Origin: Arenibacter palladensis
Lineage (GTDB): Bacteria; Bacteroidota; Bacteroidia; Flavobacteriales; Flavobacteriaceae
Assembly (NCBI RefSeq): GCF_900129275.1
Contig: NZ_FQUX01000010.1
Span: 1-64,000, forward strand
DNA: 64,000 bases
Reading direction: 5' to 3'
Shown here: piece by piece, positions 10,364 through 19,455 of the stretch
Position numbering within the stretch: the stretch's first letter is position 1
How the letters are laid out: each line of letters starts with the position of its first letter
The notes under the pieces: model-generated
Seen by the model: only the letters and a program-made list of their open reading frames with translations
What the model was told of the DNA's origin: nothing
Database searches by the model: none
Made by a program: the position numbers and the translations under genes

Positions 10364-11812
10364 TTAATAATAGGTGTACCTGCGAACCTTGGCAATGTAC
10401 TTGGCAAGGCGAATTACTTGGTGGGAATAGCCAAATTCATTATCGTACCAAATATATAGTACTAGATTCCTACCATCCTCCGATACTATGGTTGCAGTAC
10501 TGTCATAAATGGCAGGGGCAGAAGTCCCGACTATGTCTGTTGATACCAATTCGTTGCTCAAAGAATACTTTATTTGTTCCACCAAATCGCCTTCTAGGGC
10601 ATATTTCTTAATAATGGTGTTCAATGCCGCCTTTGAAGTTTTGTTGTTGATCTCCAAATTCAATATCGCTAAAGAACCATTAGGCACCGGTACCCTAATG
10701 GCATTCGATGTAAGCTTGCCCTTTAGTTGCGGAAGGGCCTTGGCCACTGCTTTTCCGGCCCCTGTTTCCGTTATTACCATATTTAGGGCTGCGGCCCTGC
10801 CACGTCTGTATTTCCCATGCATATTATCAACCAAATTTTGATCATTGGTATAGGCGTGAATGGTTTCTATATGCCCTTTTTTTATTCCCAAAGAATCATC
10901 CACCACTTTCAGGATAGGGGTTATGGCGTTTGTGGTGCAAGAGGCGGCAGAAAATATATTTATGGTGTCCGGATCAAATTCCATATGGTTAACGCCGTGA
11001 ACTATATTGGGGATCTCTTTGCCTGGCGCTGTCAGTAGCACCTGGCTGCTGCCTACGGACCTTAGGTGCCTACTCAAGGCTTCTTTGTCCCTGAAGGCCC
11101 CTGTGTTATCTATTATCAGCGCGTTGGCAATGCCGTATTGGGTATAATCAATGTCCTCTGGATTATCGGCCTCGATTATATGAACTGTGGTGCCATTGAT
11201 GTACATGGCTTTGTTCTTAAAGTCTATATCCACTGTTCCCATAAATTGACCGTGCACGGAATCTGTTCGCAATAAATTGGCTCTCTTTTCCAAAATTTCC
11301 TGCGTTACGGTTCCTCGGGTAACTATTGCCCTTAGCCTCAACTGATTTCCTTTGCCGGTTTTTGCCATTAATTCCCTGGCCAATAATCTGCCAATTCGCC
11401 CAAAACCATATAATACCACATCTTTGGGTGTTATCTCGTTTCTGGAATTGGCACTTTTTAGCTTGTCCAGGACAAAAGCTTTTACATTGCTATAATTATT
11501 GTCATCGGAATGATATTCATAGGTAAGTTTACCTATGTCCAATTTTGAAGGTGGTAGCTGTATATCATTGATAGTTCGCAATATTTCGACAGAATCGAAT
11601 ATCGATATCGGTTTTTGAACAAATTCGCAGGCATACTCATGTAGGTTTATTATGTCGCTAACGTTTTTGTCTATAACCTGATTTTTAAAAAGGACAATTT
11701 CTATGGATTTGTCGTACCATAAATCACTTGCAATTTTAATGAACTCGGTCGTAGCCTTTCTTCTGTCTGCTTGAAAGGCCAATTCCTTTTCATAAAGTTT
11801 AATAGCGCTCAT
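10364..11812 (-). CDS. Glyceraldehyde-3-phosphate dehydrogenase, long form
   Basis: This encodes 482 residues. A typical NAD-binding Rossmann start, VVLYGFGRIGR, lies at 132-142 and the active-site Cys292 sits in SAASCTTNAITP, so the catalytic half is a complete phosphorylating GAPDH. The first ~128 residues are an extra alpha-helical domain absent from the usual ~335-residue enzyme. Long GAPDHs of this type are known in Bacteroidota and some proteobacteria beside a standard copy. It may act in glycolysis or gluconeogenesis with its own regulation, which is inferred. It stands alone between two minus-strand genes. No clear terminator was found after it. Confidence 0.9.
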   Translation of the reverse strand: MSAIKLYEKELAFQADRRKATTEFIKIASDLWYDKSIEIVLFKNQVIDKNVSDIINLHEYACEFVQKPISIFDSVEILRTINDIQLPPSKLDIGKLTYEYHSDDNNYSNVKAFVLDKLKSANSRNEITPKDVVLYGFGRIGRLLARELMAKTGKGNQLRLRAIVTRGTVTQEILEKRANLLRTDSVHGQFMGTVDIDFKNKAMYINGTTVHIIEADNPEDIDYTQYGIANALIIDNTGAFRDKEALSRHLRSVGSSQVLLTAPGKEIPNIVHGVNHMEFDPDTINIFSAASCTTNAITPILKVVDDSLGIKKGHIETIHAYTNDQNLVDNMHGKYRRGRAAALNMVITETGAGKAVAKALPQLKGKLTSNAIRVPVPNGSLAILNLEINNKTSKAALNTIIKKYALEGDLVEQIKYSLSNELVSTDIVGTSAPAIYDSTATIVSEDGRNLVLYIWYDNEFGYSHQVIRLAKYIAKVRRYTYY

Positions 11813-11885
11813 AGGTTGATCTTGATTTGTTGGATTTTGGGTAAAATTATAGATTTCAAACGTTTTCGTAAAAAATTATGGTATA

Positions 11886-11920
11886 AAAAAAGCGCTCCCT
11901 TCAGAGCGCTCTTTTTTTAT
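11886..11920 (-). terminator. Terminator after the DegQ-type protease gene
   Basis: AGCGCTC and GAGCGCT form a seven-base GC-rich stem around a six-base loop, with A and T runs on either side. It lies ten bases after the protease stop. Confidence 0.88.
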
Positions 11921-11930
11921 ACTGTGCTTT

Positions 11931-13325
11931 TTATTGTATTATCAGTCGTTCTTTCTCACCTTTTTTATTCAGCATGGTAATACTTGCCCTATCGTATCTG
12001 GATATTCGACCGAACTTGGTTTTGGCATCCTGTATATTGTTGATTTCTTCATCTCCAAAGGATAGCAAAACTTTGCCTTCAAATCCATAATTTCTATAGG
12101 TTTCGGGCACTCCTATAATTTTAACCCCTTTTTTGGTCTTAAAGGCCTTCTTCTCATCCTCGGTCAGGTTTTTTACTTCAAAGCCCAAAACAGGAATAAT
12201 GATTGTTTGCCGTTCCTTAAGCATGACCGGAAATTCCATCCTCTCATCACCTCGCAGAACTGTAACCAAAAGCTCGTCGCCCGGCCTTTTGGAAGCTATA
12301 TAGCCTATTAGATCTGAAAATTTGTGAATTTCAACATTGTCTATGTTCTTAATAATGTCTCCTTCTTTTAAATCTGCGTCATAGGCACCTGAATCCTCCT
12401 CAACGCCAGCTATATAGACACCATCAATTTCATTGATGCCGTTTTCAACGGCATATGGACTGTTCATGGGTACGGTATTGATTCCTAAAATTCCCTTTTG
12501 TACGTTTCCGTATTCCATTATGTCCTCCACTACTTTTTTCGCAATGTTACTGGGCACTGCAAAGGAGTATCCTACATACGAACCTGTTTGTGAAGTAATG
12601 GCCGTGTTGATACCAATAAGGTCGCCATTGGTGTTTACCAACGCCCCACCACTGTTCCCAGGGTTTACGGCGGCATCGGTCTGAATAAATGACTGATCCA
12701 AACTGGCCAATGCCCTGGCCTTGGCACTAACGATCCCGGCCGTAACCGTAGACGTTAAATTAAAAGGGTTCCCTACTGCCAATACCCATTCACCTACCTT
12801 GGTGTTGTCCGAGTCCCCAAAAGCTAGATAAGGCAATTGCCTGTCAACATCTATTTTTATCAGGGCAATATCAGAATTAGGGTCGGTACCAATTAATTCG
12901 GCATCGTAGGTTTTATTATTATTTAGAGTAACCTGCAGTTGATCGGCATTGGCAATTACGTGGTTATTGGTAACAATATAACCATCCTGAGAGATTATTA
13001 CTCCCGAACCAGTACCTACCTGAGGTGTTTGACTTCCGCCGTATCCGTAGAAAAATTCCATTATACTGGACGGACCTTTGCTGGTGGCTACATTTTTAAC
13101 GTGTACCACTGCATTTACGGTGTTCTTTGCCGCCATAGTAAAATCTACTTCGTTTATGCCCGCACCCTTGGCAGAAGTTGGGGTGTAGCTAGTTGAAATC
13201 AACTGAGCCCCATTGTCTTCCTGTATTACTGCATAATTTGGTTTCTCTAAAAAAAGTTTGTAAGCACCTAATGTAATAGCACCTGCAAAAACAGAGACCA
13301 ATAATAAACTTCCAAATTTCTTCAT
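11931..13325 (-). CDS. Do/DegQ-type periplasmic serine protease
   Basis: This 464-residue HtrA-family protein has an N-terminal signal or anchor (residues 1-26), a trypsin-like domain with the triad His122 (TNNHVIA), Asp152 (NSDIAL) and Ser225 (PGNSGGAL), then two PDZ domains (about 270-350 and 375-460). It degrades or chaperones misfolded periplasmic and outer-membrane proteins. It is divergent from dapF, with about 126 bases between them. All catalytic residues are present. DegP and DegQ cannot be told apart here, so no symbol is given. Confidence 0.93.
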   Translation of the reverse strand: MKKFGSLLLVSVFAGAITLGAYKLFLEKPNYAVIQEDNGAQLISTSYTPTSAKGAGINEVDFTMAAKNTVNAVVHVKNVATSKGPSSIMEFFYGYGGSQTPQVGTGSGVIISQDGYIVTNNHVIANADQLQVTLNNNKTYDAELIGTDPNSDIALIKIDVDRQLPYLAFGDSDNTKVGEWVLAVGNPFNLTSTVTAGIVSAKARALASLDQSFIQTDAAVNPGNSGGALVNTNGDLIGINTAITSQTGSYVGYSFAVPSNIAKKVVEDIMEYGNVQKGILGINTVPMNSPYAVENGINEIDGVYIAGVEEDSGAYDADLKEGDIIKNIDNVEIHKFSDLIGYIASKRPGDELLVTVLRGDERMEFPVMLKERQTIIIPVLGFEVKNLTEDEKKAFKTKKGVKIIGVPETYRNYGFEGKVLLSFGDEEINNIQDAKTKFGRISRYDRASITMLNKKGEKERLIIQ

Positions 13326-13427
13326 AAAAACATTTTTTTAATTTGCTCAAGTAAAATTAACACAATTCTATAGCAATTATTTGGCTTTAACGAGTTTTTA
13401 ACTGATAATAAAACCTTAATAAAATTA

Positions 13428-13435
13428 TATCTTTG
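13428..13435 (+). promoter_or_regulatory. Promoter -7 element of the dapF operon
   Basis: TATCTTTG followed by C is a perfect Bacteroidota -7 element 16 bases before the dapF ATG. It predicts a leader of about ten bases. Confidence 0.65.
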
Positions 13436-13451
13436 CTTTATAAATTACAAT

Positions 13452-14234
13452 ATGCTACTGAATTTTTTTAAATACCAAGGAACTGGAAATGACTTTGTCA
13501 TGATAGATAATCGGAAAGAGTTCTTTCCGAAGGAAAACGTTGGGTTGGTCTCTTTTTTATGCGATAGAAGATTTGGCATTGGTGCCGATGGACTCATTTT
13601 ATTGGAAAATGACAAGGACACGGATTTTAAAATGGTCTATTATAATTCGGACGGCAGGCAGGGTACCATGTGCGGCAATGGGGGCAGATGTATCGTGGCT
13701 TTTGCCCATTATTTGGGGGTTGTGGATCAAAACACATCATTTATGGCGGTAGACGGACTACATAACGCAACCATAGCCAATGGTATTGTTAGTTTGGAGA
13801 TGCAAGACGTTAAGGAAATAAAGGAAAAGTCCAATTCCTTGTTTCTCAATACAGGTTCCCCGCACCATGTTCAGTTGGTTGACGGACTTCAGGATTTTGA
13901 TGTCCGCAAGGAAGGTGCCAAGCTTCGCTATGGTTTGTACGGTGAACAGGGAAGCAATATCAACTTTGTGGATCAGGCTGCGGAAGATACCTTTAACGTA
14001 AGAACTTATGAGCGGGGAGTGGAAGATGAAACCTTTTCCTGTGGCACAGGAGTCACTGCCGTTGCCTTGGCCATGTACCATTCGGGCAAGACCAACAAGG
14101 ATTCAGTTAAGATTGTTACCCCTGGTGGTAATCTTCAAGTGAAGTTCAAGAGCAATGCAAATGGCTACGATCAAATATGGCTGACAGGTCCTGCTAAACT
14201 CGTTTTTAAAGGGGAGATAAATGTTGAGTCTTAA
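13452..14234 (+). CDS. dapF: Diaminopimelate epimerase
   Basis: The 260-residue product has both active-site cysteines of DapF, Cys74 in MCGNGGRC and Cys197 in SCGTG. It converts LL- to meso-diaminopimelate for lysine and peptidoglycan synthesis. It is the first gene of a cell-wall operon: the GNAT gene overlaps it by 14 bases and mltG follows. dapA, an earlier step of the same pathway, lies at 36639. Confidence 0.97.
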   Translation: MLLNFFKYQGTGNDFVMIDNRKEFFPKENVGLVSFLCDRRFGIGADGLILLENDKDTDFKMVYYNSDGRQGTMCGNGGRCIVAFAHYLGVVDQNTSFMAVDGLHNATIANGIVSLEMQDVKEIKEKSNSLFLNTGSPHHVQLVDGLQDFDVRKEGAKLRYGLYGEQGSNINFVDQAAEDTFNVRTYERGVEDETFSCGTGVTAVALAMYHSGKTNKDSVKIVTPGGNLQVKFKSNANGYDQIWLTGPAKLVFKGEINVES

Positions 14235-14745
14235 AGGGGAGCAAATTTACTTGAGGGCTTTGGAGCCCAAGGATTTGGATTTTCTATATGATTTGGAGAA
14301 TAATCCCGAGATTTGGGAAATAAGTGGCACCACTTCACCCTATTCCAAACACGTGTTACAACTATACCTGGAAAATGCCCATAAAGATATTTATGAGGTA
14401 AAGCAGTTGAGATTGTGTATTTGCAATCTAAAAGGTGTGGTATTGGGTTTAATAGATTTATTCGATTTTGACCCAAAGAATTTGAGAGTGGGTATGGGCA
14501 TTATTGTAAGCCAGAAGATAAATAGAAATAAAGGGGTTGGCGCTGAAGCCGTAGAGATACTCACCAATTATGCCTTTTCGGTATTGGGAATGAGACAAGT
14601 TTATGTAAATGTTTTGGAGGAAAACGCTCCTAGCATACATTTGTTCTCAAAATTGGGGTTTGTAAAAGTTGGAATAAAAAAGGATTGGATTTACTCCAAC
14701 GGAGCTTTTAAAAATGAAATCTTATTTCAAAAGATAAATAGCTAA
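14221..14745 (+). CDS. GNAT family N-acetyltransferase (RimJ/RimL-like)
   Basis: This 174-residue protein starts MLSLKGEQIYLRALEPKDL and shows the typical RimJ/RimL-type GNAT layout, including the acetyl-CoA loop region NRNKGVGAEAVE and a late ENAPSIHLFSKLGF strand-helix. It may acetylate a protein N-terminus, an amino acid or a small amine; the substrate is unknown. The start overlaps dapF by 14 bases and its stop overlaps the mltG ATG, so translation is probably coupled. Confidence 0.85.
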   Translation: MLSLKGEQIYLRALEPKDLDFLYDLENNPEIWEISGTTSPYSKHVLQLYLENAHKDIYEVKQLRLCICNLKGVVLGLIDLFDFDPKNLRVGMGIIVSQKINRNKGVGAEAVEILTNYAFSVLGMRQVYVNVLEENAPSIHLFSKLGFVKVGIKKDWIYSNGAFKNEILFQKINS

Positions 14746-15788
14746 TGTATATAAAGAAAATTTTATTGGTTATCGTTATTGCTGGTATGTTGGTGGGTGG
14801 TGCATTCGCTTATATGGTCTACAGGGCCTTCTTTGTACCCAATACGCAATTTAACAATGAAGTGGCCTATGTGTTTATACCGTCAAATTCGGATTTCGAA
14901 GAAGTTAAGGTAATTATGGAACCTCTTTTAAAGGATCTGAATACTTTTGAATCCGCGGCGGATAAAAAGGGCTATAGCGCCAATATAAAAGCAGGAAAAT
15001 ATGCTATAAAAAAGGGGATGGGCAATAACGATATTGTCAATTCGCTAAGAAGTGGCAATATTCCAGTAAAAGTTGCTTTTAACAACCAGGAGAACCTTGC
15101 GGATCTAGCGGGTAGAATTTCCCTTCAGATCGAGGCGGATAGTACGGCTTTATTGAGTGTCTTTAAAGAGTCTGAATTTCTGAAAGCCAACGGATTTAAT
15201 GATAAAACGGCACTTTCAATGTATATTCCCAACAGTTATGAGTTTTTCTGGAATACTTCGGCAGAGGGTTTTAGGGAAAGAATGTTAAAGGAATACAAGA
15301 GGTTTTGGAACGATGAACGCATTGCCAAATCGAAATCCCTGGGCTTAAATTCTTCGCAAGTGATTACCTTGGCATCCATTGTGCATAAGGAGACGGCAAA
15401 AGTGGATGAACGTCCCAGGGTGGCAGGGGTATACCTAAACCGATTGTCCAAAGGGATGTTGCTCCAGGCCGACCCAACAGTGATTTATGCCATTAAGTTA
15501 CATACGGGTAATTTTGATACCATAATAAAAAGAGTGTTGTATAAGGATTTGGAATTGGATTCGCCCTATAACACCTATAAGTATGCAGGTTTGCCTCCAG
15601 GACCAATTGCTATGCCCGATATTTCGGCCATAGATGCTGTTTTAAATCCCGAAAAGCACGATTATTATTACTTTGTAGCCAATGTGGAAGATTTTGGTTA
15701 TCACAAGTTTGCAAAGACTTTGGCGCAGCATAATCGCAATAAAGAGCAGTACGTCCGATGGATAAACAGTCAAAAGATAAACCGCTGA
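14745..15788 (+). CDS. mltG: Endolytic murein transglycosylase MltG
   Basis: The 347-residue protein has an N-terminal transmembrane anchor (residues 5-28) and a YceG domain with the catalytic glutamate Glu216 in IVHKETAKVDERP, followed by the conserved LQADPTVIYA segment. MltG cuts nascent glycan strands at the inner membrane and so sets where peptidoglycan synthesis ends. The ATG overlaps the stop of the GNAT gene (TAATG). The link with dapF fits a cell-wall operon. Confidence 0.95.
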   Translation: MYIKKILLVIVIAGMLVGGAFAYMVYRAFFVPNTQFNNEVAYVFIPSNSDFEEVKVIMEPLLKDLNTFESAADKKGYSANIKAGKYAIKKGMGNNDIVNSLRSGNIPVKVAFNNQENLADLAGRISLQIEADSTALLSVFKESEFLKANGFNDKTALSMYIPNSYEFFWNTSAEGFRERMLKEYKRFWNDERIAKSKSLGLNSSQVITLASIVHKETAKVDERPRVAGVYLNRLSKGMLLQADPTVIYAIKLHTGNFDTIIKRVLYKDLELDSPYNTYKYAGLPPGPIAMPDISAIDAVLNPEKHDYYYFVANVEDFGYHKFAKTLAQHNRNKEQYVRWINSQKINR

Positions 15789-15881
15789 ACCAATGAGCCT
15801 TAATTCTGTGTCATTTATCCAATAATCACAACATTTTGTACAAAGTTGCGTTAAAATAGGTCTGTTTTTAAAAATCGGGCA

Positions 15882-15889
15882 TATCTTTG
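15882..15889 (+). promoter_or_regulatory. Promoter -7 element of the lysozyme-fold gene
   Basis: TATCTTTG is a perfect match to the Bacteroidota -7 element, 56 bases before the ATG at 15946. It indicates that this gene has its own promoter although it follows mltG. Confidence 0.6.
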
Positions 15890-15945
15890 TAAAGTGAAAT
15901 TTAAGCAAACCCTTTTTTGGTTGTAAGTCTTAAGAAAACAAATAT

Positions 15946-16575
15946 ATGAGAAAGTGGACAAGTTATTTGTTCCCCGTTATCATGATTTTTATTCTTATAA
16001 GTTATGGGTTTAAGCCAGCTAAAATGGTTATTCCCGAGGCTTTTAGAGTAAATGGACCTACCGAAGTTTTGTTTCCCAAACACAGAACTGTTTTAAAATC
16101 AACTATGGCTGCGCCACCCTTTTTAGGAACATCCTACAACGGGTTTAAAGAGGCTTTAGCCTTTAAGGAATCTCAAGGAAATTATTTTACGACCAATGCC
16201 TTAGGTTATCTAGGAAAGTATCAATTTGGTATAGGAACCCTAGAGTTACTTGGTGTTTACAATGCTACATTATTTCTTAACGATCCAGTGTTGCAGGAAA
16301 GGGTATTTCATACCAATCTTTCCAGAAATAAATGGATTCTTAGAAGGGATATAAAACGATTTGTTGGTGTGGTCATTAATGGTCAGGAGATTACAGAATC
16401 GGGAATACTGGCGGCTGCACATTTGGCAGGAGCGGGGAACGTAAAAAAGTATCTAAGGTCTTATGGGGAATTAAATGTGGACGATGACTTTGGGTCATCT
16501 GTTTCTTACTACATCAAAAAATTCTCTGGATATGATATTTCCCATGTAACCCCTAAAAAGAATCCTAGAATATAA
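15946..16575 (+). CDS. Exported lysozyme-fold protein (often labelled peptidoglycan-binding)
   Basis: This 209-residue protein has a signal peptide or anchor (residues 5-22) and a lytic-transglycosylase-like core: a candidate catalytic Glu in FKESQGNY, a GKYQFG turn and a helical C-terminal half with AAHLAGAGNVKKYL. No LysM repeat is visible, though I recall relatives carrying that label. It probably binds or cuts peptidoglycan in the periplasm. Its position after mltG and dapF agrees, but it has its own promoter and a strong terminator. Confidence 0.75.
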   Translation: MRKWTSYLFPVIMIFILISYGFKPAKMVIPEAFRVNGPTEVLFPKHRTVLKSTMAAPPFLGTSYNGFKEALAFKESQGNYFTTNALGYLGKYQFGIGTLELLGVYNATLFLNDPVLQERVFHTNLSRNKWILRRDIKRFVGVVINGQEITESGILAAAHLAGAGNVKKYLRSYGELNVDDDFGSSVSYYIKKFSGYDISHVTPKKNPRI

Positions 16576-16603
16576 AGAATTCGTAATTATGAAAATGGAA
16601 GGG

Positions 16604-16629
16604 CCCTAACATCTTGTTAGGGTTTTTTT
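16604..16629 (+). terminator. Terminator after the lysozyme-fold gene
   Basis: CCCTAAC and GTTAGGG form a seven-base stem with a five-base loop, followed by seven T. The T run touches the stop codon of the convergent methyltransferase gene. Confidence 0.85.
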
Positions 16630-17350
16630 ATGCGTGAATTGTAAAAATAGTGGGTCTTTTATGTAGATCAACAGATGTTCTTTGCCAATCCATTGCTTTC
16701 TTGGTAGCGATAAATTCTGAGGGTAAGGTTATGTCGCAAGCTACGCAAACCAAGGTATGCGGAGAAAGTGTTTTTATTAATTCGTCCAATAGTTTATTAT
16801 TTCTATAGGGGGTTTCAATAAAAATCTGTGATTGATCAAAATCCCTGGATAGTTTTTCAAACCTCTTGATACTTTTTTTTCTTTCCCCGGCTTCAATGGG
16901 CAAATAGCCGTTAAAGGCAAAACTCTGACCGTTTAGACCACTGGCCATTAATGCCAGTAGAATAGAGGAGGGGCCCACCAGTGGCACTACCTGTATTCCT
17001 TTTTGATGGGCAATAGCCACAATATCAGCTCCGGGATCTGCAATTCCAGGGCAACCCGCTTCCGATATAATGCCTATATTAAAACCTTCAAAACAAGGGT
17101 CCAAAAAAGTGGGAAGCATTTCTGGTTCCGTAAATTTGTTGAGTACATTGATGTGTAAACTTGGCTGCGATTTTTTGGAACTTATCTTTTTTATAAAATG
17201 TCGAGCCGTCTTTTCATTTTCAACTATGTAATGATCAATTTGTTCAATGGTCCTTTTGATGGATATTGGGAGCACCTCCAAGGGCTCGTTATCGCCCAAG
17301 GTTGTTGGGATTAAATATAATTTTCCAATATTGCCCATTGTTTGGTCCAT
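16628..17350 (-). CDS. RsmI-like SAM-dependent methyltransferase (tetrapyrrole methylase fold)
   Basis: The 240-residue product has the tetrapyrrole-methylase fold of RsmI, with GKLYLIPTTLG near the start, the SAM loop SEAGCPGIADPG and the VPLVGPSSILLALMASG segment. RsmI proper modifies 16S rRNA C1402; this shorter YraL-like branch is common in Bacteroidota and its target is unproven. An alternative start at the ATG at 17338 (MGNIGKLY) fits the family equally well. It is the last gene of a dnaA operon, ten bases after the phosphatase stop. Confidence 0.85.
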   Translation of the reverse strand: MDQTMGNIGKLYLIPTTLGDNEPLEVLPISIKRTIEQIDHYIVENEKTARHFIKKISSKKSQPSLHINVLNKFTEPEMLPTFLDPCFEGFNIGIISEAGCPGIADPGADIVAIAHQKGIQVVPLVGPSSILLALMASGLNGQSFAFNGYLPIEAGERKKSIKRFEKLSRDFDQSQIFIETPYRNNKLLDELIKTLSPHTLVCVACDITLPSEFIATKKAMDWQRTSVDLHKRPTIFTIHA

Positions 17351-17360
17351 AGGGGTTAGA

Positions 17361-17819
17361 TTAATTGTGAATTATGTCCTGCGCAATCAAATCGCATGCG
17401 GAATCAATTAAATGAAAAATTTCTTCAAATCCATCTTCACCACCATAATAGGGGTCAGGAACTTCTTTATTGGTCAAATTTGATCTATGAAGTAATAAAT
17501 TGACTTTGGCAATCTCGTTTTCGTTTTTGGCCAAGGCAATTATGTTTCTGTAATTACTTTTGTCCATAGCATAAATGAGATCGAATTCCTCAAAATCTTT
17601 GGCAGAGAATTGCCTGCATCGCTGCTGGCTAATATCGATGCCATATTTTTTGGCTATGGATATAGATCTGCTATCGGGTTTTTTTCCAATATGATAACTG
17701 GCGGTACCTGCAGAATCCACATGGAATGTATTATTGTCCAATTTGCTCTTAAGAATACCCTCGGCCAAAGGTGACCTACATATATTCCCTAAACAGACCA
17801 TAAGGACTTTGGTTCTCAT
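17361..17819 (-). CDS. Low-molecular-weight protein-tyrosine phosphatase
   Basis: The 152-residue protein starts with the P-loop CLGNICRS, giving nucleophile Cys9 and Arg15, and has the general-acid motif DPYY with Asp122. It removes phosphate from tyrosine residues, in bacteria often on capsule- or cell-wall-related kinases, or may act as an arsenate reductase relative. It lies between dnaA (13 bases upstream) and the RsmI-like gene. Confidence 0.93.
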   Translation of the reverse strand: MRTKVLMVCLGNICRSPLAEGILKSKLDNNTFHVDSAGTASYHIGKKPDSRSISIAKKYGIDISQQRCRQFSAKDFEEFDLIYAMDKSNYRNIIALAKNENEIAKVNLLLHRSNLTNKEVPDPYYGGEDGFEEIFHLIDSACDLIAQDIIHN

Positions 17820-17832
17820 GGTGAAAGAGGTG

Positions 17833-19257
17833 TTAAGAGAACTTCTTGGTTAGGTCATCTATGTATTTACGGAACTGCTTGTCGGTCTCTGCAAGGTTGT
17901 CCACGGTCTTACAGGCATGAAGCACTGTAGCGTGGTCTCTTTTTCCTATCTGGGAGCCAATACTTGCCAGGGAGGCTTTGGTGAACTTTTTTGCAAAGAA
18001 CATTGCCAATTGTCTGGCCTGTACAATATGTCTTTTTCTTGTTTTTGATTGAAGCGTGGCCACATCCATTTCAAAATAGTCGGAAACTACCTTTTGAATA
18101 TAATCTATGGATACCTCCCTTTTGGTATTTTTTACGAATTTCTCTACAACCAATTGGGCCAATTCCAGAGTCACTTCTTTTTTGTTGAAGGAAGATTGGG
18201 CTATCAATGAAATGATTGCTCCTTCCAATTCCCTGATATTGGTTTTTATGTGCTTGGCAACATAGTCTATAATATCGTCGGGCATTTCCACCCCATCACG
18301 ATACAATTTGTTTTTTAAAATAGATATCCTGGTCTCGTAGTCGGGTGTTTGGAGCTCGGCTGATAAACCCCACTTAAATCGTGAAAGCAAACGCTGTTCT
18401 ATATCCTGCATATCAACAGGGGCCTTGTCCGAGGTCAGGATTACCTGTTTGCCGTTTTGGTGCAAATGATTGAAAATATGGAAGAACACATCCTGTGTAC
18501 CCGATTTTCCCGATAAAAATTGCACGTCATCAATAATAAGCACATCGATCAACTGATAGAAATGAATAAAATCGTTTCTAGTGTTTTTCTTAACCGATTC
18601 AATATATTGTTGGGTAAATTTTTCAGCAGAGATGTATAATACCGTCCTTTCTGGATATTTGTCCTTTATTTCCACGCCTATGGCATGGGCCAAATGTGTT
18701 TTTCCCAAACCTACTCCACCAAAAACCAATAATGGATTAAATGAGGTTCCTCCAGGTTTGTTGGCAACTGCCATACCGGCCGATCTTGCCAGTCTGTTGG
18801 AATCGCCTTCCAAGAAATTGTCGAAATTATAACTCGGGTTTAATTGGGATTCAATTTTAATATTTCTAATGCCTGGAATTACAAATGGATTTTTTAATTC
18901 CGGATTTTTTGATTTTATGGCCACGTCCAATTCCTGGGGCTCAACATTGGATCTGTTGGCGCTGGGTATTTTTTCTGTAAAAGGTTCACGATTGCCATAG
19001 GTGTTTTCCATTTTAATGATGTACACCAATTTAGCGGTCTCACCCAATTCTTTGGTAAGGGCTACTTTTAACAATTTAACATAGTGTTCTTCCAGCCATT
19101 CATAAAAAAATTTACTGGGAACCTGAATGCTCAAGGCATTATCGGAAAGCTTAACAGGTTTAATTGGCTCGAACCAAGTTTTGAATGCCTGCGGTTGGAT
19201 ATTGTCTTTTATAAAGCCCAAACAATGGTTCCATACGGACGTTGCAGTAACACTCAT
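17833..19257 (-). CDS. dnaA: Chromosomal replication initiator DnaA
   Basis: This 474-residue protein has the full DnaA layout: domain I (about 1-85), a linker, the AAA+ domain with Walker A GGVGLGKT (180-187) and Walker B LIIDDVQ, and the C-terminal DNA-binding domain with the KRDHATVLHA signature. It opens the origin and starts replication. The 198-base region upstream holds two near-matches to a DnaA box (19340-19348 and 19415-19423) that might serve autoregulation. I see no cluster of boxes that would mark oriC here. Confidence 0.98.
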   Translation of the reverse strand: MSVTATSVWNHCLGFIKDNIQPQAFKTWFEPIKPVKLSDNALSIQVPSKFFYEWLEEHYVKLLKVALTKELGETAKLVYIIKMENTYGNREPFTEKIPSANRSNVEPQELDVAIKSKNPELKNPFVIPGIRNIKIESQLNPSYNFDNFLEGDSNRLARSAGMAVANKPGGTSFNPLLVFGGVGLGKTHLAHAIGVEIKDKYPERTVLYISAEKFTQQYIESVKKNTRNDFIHFYQLIDVLIIDDVQFLSGKSGTQDVFFHIFNHLHQNGKQVILTSDKAPVDMQDIEQRLLSRFKWGLSAELQTPDYETRISILKNKLYRDGVEMPDDIIDYVAKHIKTNIRELEGAIISLIAQSSFNKKEVTLELAQLVVEKFVKNTKREVSIDYIQKVVSDYFEMDVATLQSKTRKRHIVQARQLAMFFAKKFTKASLASIGSQIGKRDHATVLHACKTVDNLAETDKQFRKYIDDLTKKFS

Positions 19258-19455
19258 TTTTAATGTTTTCTTTTTTTGGTTAGTGTAAATTTCGGATGAT
19301 ATTCTGCCAGGTTAAATGGGACTATCAAGTGGGCAAATATGTGAACAAATATTCTAAAAAAAAAATCCAAAGAGGTTGAATTTTCCCTTTTTTTTTCTCA
19401 TGTTGTACCACAATATTTTCACACTTTTAAATATAAAGGTTTTACACGGAATAAC

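Noticed and set aside
19258-19455. Chromosome origin (oriC) next to dnaA
   Set aside because: Only two imperfect DnaA boxes and no cluster or unwinding element; too weak to call.
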